Below are positions 3,648-6,903 of a stretch of DNA of 6,903 bases, piece after piece. The stretch lies in assembly GCA_964481575.1 (NCBI GenBank), contig CAYZTR010000064.1:1-6903 (forward strand), given 5' to 3'. The translations under genes were made by a program, and so were the position numbers. The DNA is from UQRS01 sp964481575. GTDB taxonomy: Bacteria > Bacillota > Clostridia > Oscillospirales > Acutalibacteraceae. The notes beneath the pieces are model-generated. The model was not told the DNA's origin. It worked only from the letters and a program-made list of their open reading frames with translations, and did no database searches. Positions within the stretch are counted from its first letter, which is position 1, and each line of letters starts with the position of its first letter.

Positions 3648-6600
3648 ATGGCAACAAAGGTCAATGTCAAGCCTGTCCAACTTGGCAACAACACGCGCAT
3701 GAGTTTCTCGAAGATCAACGAGGTTTTGGATATGCCCAACCTCATTGAGATCCAAAAGGACTCCTACAAGTGGTTTTTGGAGGAAGGGCTCAGTGAAGTA
3801 TTCCGGGATTCTTCTTCCATTACCGACTACTCCGGCAATCTGGTCTTGGACTTCATCGACTATCGTTACGATGAGGCGCCTAAGTACAATGTGATTGAGT
3901 GTAAGCAGCGGGATACCACTTATGCAGCACCGTTGCGCGTGAAAGCCCGGCTGCTCAACAAGGAAACTGGCGAGATCAAGGAATCGGAAGTGTTTATGGG
4001 AGATTTCCCCCTGATGACCGATTCCGGTACCTTCGTCATCAACGGCGCCGAGCGTGTTATTGTTTCCCAGTTGGTTCGTTCTCCCGGTGTGTACTATGAT
4101 TTCACCACCGATAAATCCGGTAACCGGTTATTCAGTACCACTGTGATCCCTAACCGGGGTGCTTGGCTGGAGTATGAAACCGATGCCAACAATATTATTT
4201 ATGTTCGGATTGATAAAAACCGCAAGCTGCCTTTGACCACCTTTATTCGGGCATTGGGTGTGGCTGGCAACGAGCAGATTAAAGAACTGTTCGGGGAGGA
4301 TGAGCGGCTGCTCCTGACCCTGGAGAAGGATACCACCCATGATGTGGAGGAAGCCTTGCTGGAAGTTTACAAAAAGCTCCGTCCCGGTGAACCCTTCACG
4401 GTAGAGGGCGCTCAGAACCAGCTGGATCTGCTGTTCTTTGATCCCCGTCGGTATGACCTGTCCAAGGTTGGCCGTTATAAGTATAACAAAAAGCTTTCCC
4501 TGGCGTCTCGTGTAGCTGGGAAGGTGTTGTCCCGTCCCGTGGCGGATCCCCTGACCGGTGAACTCCTTGCCGAAGCCGGGGAGATTTTGACCAAGGAGCA
4601 GGCCAAGGTTCTGGAGGACAAGGGCGTTGCCGCTGTGTATCTGGATGTGATCGATGTCGAAGGTAACCAGTCTGAAGTCAAGATTCTGTCCAACAATACA
4701 GTAAAAATTCAGGATTTTGTGGATATGGATCTGTCTGAATTCCGCATCAAGGAACGGGTGAGCTTCCCGGTGCTGAAGGAATTGCTGGAAGCCCACGAGG
4801 ATCCGGAAGAACTCAAAGATGCGATTGGCCAGAACCTGGACCGTTTGGTGCCGAATCATATCACCCTGGAGGATATTTTCGCTTCCATTTCTTATATTCT
4901 CGGCCTGGCCCATGACATTGGCACTACTGATGATATTGACCATTTGGGCAACCGCCGGATCCGCTCGGTGGGAGAGCTGCTGCAGAATCAGTTCCGCATC
5001 GGCTTTGCCCGGATGGAGCGTGTGATTCGGGAGAAGATGACTTTGCAGGCCCAGGACGCCGATACGGTCACCCCCCAGACGCTTATCAATATTCGCCCGG
5101 TGGTTGCCGCTATCAAGGAATTTTTCGGCAGCAGTCCTCTGTCCCAGTTTATGGATCAGACCAACCCGCTGTCTGAGTTGACCCACAAGCGGCGTCTGTC
5201 TGCTCTGGGTCCCGGCGGTTTGTCCCGTGACCGGGCCGGATTCGAGGTTCGTGACGTACATTACAGCCACTATGGCCGGATGTGCCCCATTGAGACCCCG
5301 GAAGGCCCTAACATCGGTTTGATTTCCTATTTGGCTACCTATGCCCGGATCAATGAGTACGGGTTTATTGAAGCTCCCTTCCGTAAAGTGGATAAGGCCA
5401 CCGGCAAGGTGCTGGATGAAGTGGTTTACATGACTGCCGATATGGAAGATGATTACATCGTGGCGCAGGCCAACGAGCCTTTGAACGAGGACGGCACCTT
5501 CCAGCGGGCTAAGGTCAATGCCCGTCAGCGGGATGAGTTCCTGGAGATCGCCAACGATCAGGTCGATTATATGGACGTTTCTCCTAAGATGGTGGTTTCG
5601 GTGGCTACGGCCATGATCCCCTTCCTGGAGAATGACGATACCAACCGGGCTCTGATGGGCTCCAACATGCAGAAGCAGGCAGTGCCGCTGATGGTGACCG
5701 AGAGTCCCATCGTTGCCACGGGCATGGAATATAAGGCTGCTGTGGACTCCGGTGTTGCTGTGGTGTCCCGTCACGCCGGTACGGTTACCTCGGTTTCTGC
5801 TACCCAGATCCGGATCCGCACCGAGGTAGGGGACATTGATGAATATAATCTGATCAAATTCCTCCGTTCCAACCACGGTACCTGTGTGAATCAGCGTCCT
5901 ATTGTTAAGGTAGGGCAGAAGGTGACCGAGCATGAAGTTATTGCGGACGGCCCCGCCACCAATAACGGGGAAATCTCTCTGGGCAAGAATGCTCTGATCG
6001 GTTTCATGACCTGGGAAGGTTACAACTATGAGGACGCCGTACTGCTGAATGAGAAGCTGGTACGGGAGGATATGTACACCTCTATCCATATTGAGGAATA
6101 TGAACTGGAATCCCGGGATACCAAGTTAGGGCCCGAGGAGATTACCCGGGATATTCCCAATGTGGGCGAAGACGCTCTGAAGGATTTGGATGAGCGGGGT
6201 ATCATTCGCGTGGGTGCTGAGGTGCGTTCCGGTGACATCCTGGTGGGTAAGGTTACCCCCAAGGGTGAGACCGAGCTGACCGCTGAGGAGCGGTTGCTTC
6301 GGGCCATTTTCGGCGAAAAGGCCCGGGAAGTTCGGGATACTTCTCTCCGTGTGCCTCACGGTGAATACGGTACCATTGTAGATGTGCAGGTCTTTACCAG
6401 GGAGAACAGTTCTGAGTTGAATCCCGGTGTCAATATGGTGGTACGCTGCTATATCGCCCAAAAGCGGAAGATATCCGTGGGAGATAAAATGGCCGGCCGT
6501 CACGGAAACAAGGGTGTTGTTTCCCGGATTTTGCCCAGTGAAGATATGCCTTATTTGCCCGACGGCACGCCGCTGGACATCGTGCTGAACCCTCTGGGCG

Positions 6601-6903
6601 TTCCCTCCCGTATGAACATCGGACAGGTGCTGGAAGTGCATCTAGGCTATGCTGCCAAAGCATTGGGCTGGAAGGTTTGCACCCCTGTTTTTGACGGTGC
6701 CCACGAGTCTGACATCCGTGCCATGTTTGAGGAGGCCGGCATGTCCGCTGACGGTAAGACTACTGTCTACGACGGTCGTACCGGTGAGAAATTTGACAAC
6801 CCGGTTACCGTTGGTTATATGTATTACCTGAAACTGCATCATCTGGTTGACGATAAGATTCATGCCCGTTCTACCGGCCCCTACAGCTTGGTGACACAGC
6901 AAC
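3648..6903 (+). CDS. rpoB: RNA polymerase beta subunit, 3' end outside window
   Basis: This is the catalytic beta subunit of DNA-dependent RNA polymerase; 1085 codons are present and the frame runs off the right edge. Bacterial RpoB is usually about 1150-1350 residues, so only the C-terminal clamp part is missing. The N-terminus (MATKVNVKP, then MSFSKINEVLDMPNLIEIQ) starts the protrusion domain. MTDSGTFVINGAERVIVSQL at about 125-144 is diagnostic. The rifampicin cluster at about 494-526 keeps Q500, D503, H513, R516, S518 and L520, which correspond to E. coli Q513, D516, H526, R529, S531 and L533, so no common resistance change is seen. The active-site lysines lie in GDKMAGRHGNKG (K947 and K955, matching E. 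coli K1065 and K1073). The start is ATG 3648 with AAAGGAG upstream. It has its own promoter and no rplL in front; rpoC would be expected downstream. Composition is more GC-rich than the genes at 295-1361. Confidence 0.99.
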   Translation, partial: MATKVNVKPVQLGNNTRMSFSKINEVLDMPNLIEIQKDSYKWFLEEGLSEVFRDSSSITDYSGNLVLDFIDYRYDEAPKYNVIECKQRDTTYAAPLRVKARLLNKETGEIKESEVFMGDFPLMTDSGTFVINGAERVIVSQLVRSPGVYYDFTTDKSGNRLFSTTVIPNRGAWLEYETDANNIIYVRIDKNRKLPLTTFIRALGVAGNEQIKELFGEDERLLLTLEKDTTHDVEEALLEVYKKLRPGEPFTVEGAQNQLDLLFFDPRRYDLSKVGRYKYNKKLSLASRVAGKVLSRPVADPLTGELLAEAGEILTKEQAKVLEDKGVAAVYLDVIDVEGNQSEVKILSNNTVKIQDFVDMDLSEFRIKERVSFPVLKELLEAHEDPEELKDAIGQNLDRLVPNHITLEDIFASISYILGLAHDIGTTDDIDHLGNRRIRSVGELLQNQFRIGFARMERVIREKMTLQAQDADTVTPQTLINIRPVVAAIKEFFGSSPLSQFMDQTNPLSELTHKRRLSALGPGGLSRDRAGFEVRDVHYSHYGRMCPIETPEGPNIGLISYLATYARINEYGFIEAPFRKVDKATGKVLDEVVYMTADMEDDYIVAQANEPLNEDGTFQRAKVNARQRDEFLEIANDQVDYMDVSPKMVVSVATAMIPFLENDDTNRALMGSNMQKQAVPLMVTESPIVATGMEYKAAVDSGVAVVSRHAGTVTSVSATQIRIRTEVGDIDEYNLIKFLRSNHGTCVNQRPIVKVGQKVTEHEVIADGPATNNGEISLGKNALIGFMTWEGYNYEDAVLLNEKLVREDMYTSIHIEEYELESRDTKLGPEEITRDIPNVGEDALKDLDERGIIRVGAEVRSGDILVGKVTPKGETELTAEERLLRAIFGEKAREVRDTSLRVPHGEYGTIVDVQVFTRENSSELNPGVNMVVRCYIAQKRKISVGDKMAGRHGNKGVVSRILPSEDMPYLPDGTPLDIVLNPLGVPSRMNIGQVLEVHLGYAAKALGWKVCTPVFDGAHESDIRAMFEEAGMSADGKTTVYDGRTGEKFDNPVTVGYMYYLKLHHLVDDKIHARSTGPYSLVTQQ

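Noticed and set aside
4128..6089. Very long open frame on the minus strand (653 codons)
   Set aside because: It lies wholly antisense to rpoB, whose + strand protein is unmistakable. The long frame follows from rpoB codon usage, and its residues match no family.

Overview
The window looks like chromosomal DNA of a clostridial Firmicute. A family such as Oscillospiraceae/Ruminococcaceae is likely but not proven. The reasons are an RpoB N-terminus and rifampicin-cluster sequence of the clostridial type, strong AGGAGG-like ribosome binding sites, consensus sigma-A promoters and a moderately GC-rich core gene next to much more AT-rich accessory genes. Everything that can be called a gene lies on the + strand.

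Layout. Positions 1-88 hold the 3' part of a tRNA-Cys gene and its terminator. Positions 90-262 are an unusual array of seven small hairpins joined by ATTTCA/TGAAAT linkers and arranged as two divergent halves. It is followed at once by an AT-rich two-gene operon (295-1361) encoding a four-helix-bundle protein of the 23S-IVS/Avd type and a small stand-alone AAA/ABC-type ATPase. The genes overlap by ATGA, and a terminator follows whose left arm can pair with either of two right arms. Array, operon and terminator look like one accessory module inserted behind the tRNA gene. This is the best candidate here for a poorly described system.

Positions 1485-2058 are mostly non-coding. They contain a terminator-like hairpin, weak promoter candidates, a decayed fragment of an isochorismatase/nicotinamidase-type gene, and a structured stretch upstream of the next gene. 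Positions 2059-3104 hold a likely two-gene operon: a GNAT acetyltransferase (GTG start) and an intact nicotinamidase-like cysteine hydrolase, closed by a perfect 19-bp terminator.

Positions 3161-3647 are the upstream region of rpoB: a 13-bp tandem repeat, a textbook sigma-A promoter and a leader of about 157 nt. From 3648 the window is filled by rpoB, the RNA polymerase beta subunit, which runs off the right edge after 1085 codons. Unlike the common bacterial order, no rplL precedes rpoB; the gene has its own promoter.

The genes do not form one pathway. The window is a core-genome backbone (tRNA-Cys, rpoB) with two accessory insertions between them.
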